A stretch of DNA of 37,935 nucleotides from Candidatus Magasanikiibacteriota bacterium (lineage in GTDB: Bacteria; Patescibacteriota; Patescibacteriia; Magasanikbacterales; UBA922). The position numbers were made by a program, and so were the translations under genes. Shown one piece after another: positions 37,910 to 37,935 of the stretch; position 1 is the first letter of the stretch, and every line of letters begins with the position of its first letter. The notes under the pieces were generated by a model. The model was not told where the DNA came from. It made no database searches and saw nothing but the letters and a program-made list of their open reading frames with translations. Location of the stretch: positions 1 to 37,935 of the forward strand of contig JABJHO010000020.1 of the NCBI GenBank assembly GCA_018661775.1, read 5' to 3'.

Positions 37910-37935
37910 ATGCCTCCAGCAAAAAAAACAGCAAA
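37910..37935 (+). CDS. Partial CDS start (runs off window end)
   Basis: ATGCCTCCAGCAAAAAAAACAGCAAA, 15 nt after lepB stop. Confidence 0.4.

Overview
The window looks like a ~38 kb chromosomal segment of a small-genome bacterium. Gene content, Patescibacteria/CPR-like start contexts and the extended S16 suggest CPR, but this is inference. Housekeeping genes include recQ, lexA, a phosphomannomutase, ABC-F, U32 peptidase, clpP, a DHH phosphoesterase, smc, rpsP, a KH-domain protein, lepB and 4 tRNAs. Several accessory regions are interspersed. The standout is 11.89-14.37 kb. It encodes a retron-type reverse transcriptase (NALEH, VITG, YVDD motifs) followed by a tandem array of three ~330-370 bp non-coding units. 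Each unit has a near-invariant structured part: a 5' hairpin with compensatory changes, a 10-bp long-range a1/a2-like stem and a 3' hairpin. Inside the long-range stem sits a unit-specific insert that folds into its own long hairpin with unrelated sequence. This is the geometry of retron msr (conserved) and msd (variable), but in three copies, downstream of the RT, with a fourth partial unit abutting a MoxR/VWA-metallopeptidase gene pair. I propose a multi-template retron array. A second accessory block (28-35.7 kb) contains a PP2C phosphatase, a possible degenerate kinase-like protein and several unassigned proteins. No searches or folding programs were run; all family calls come from reading motifs by eye.
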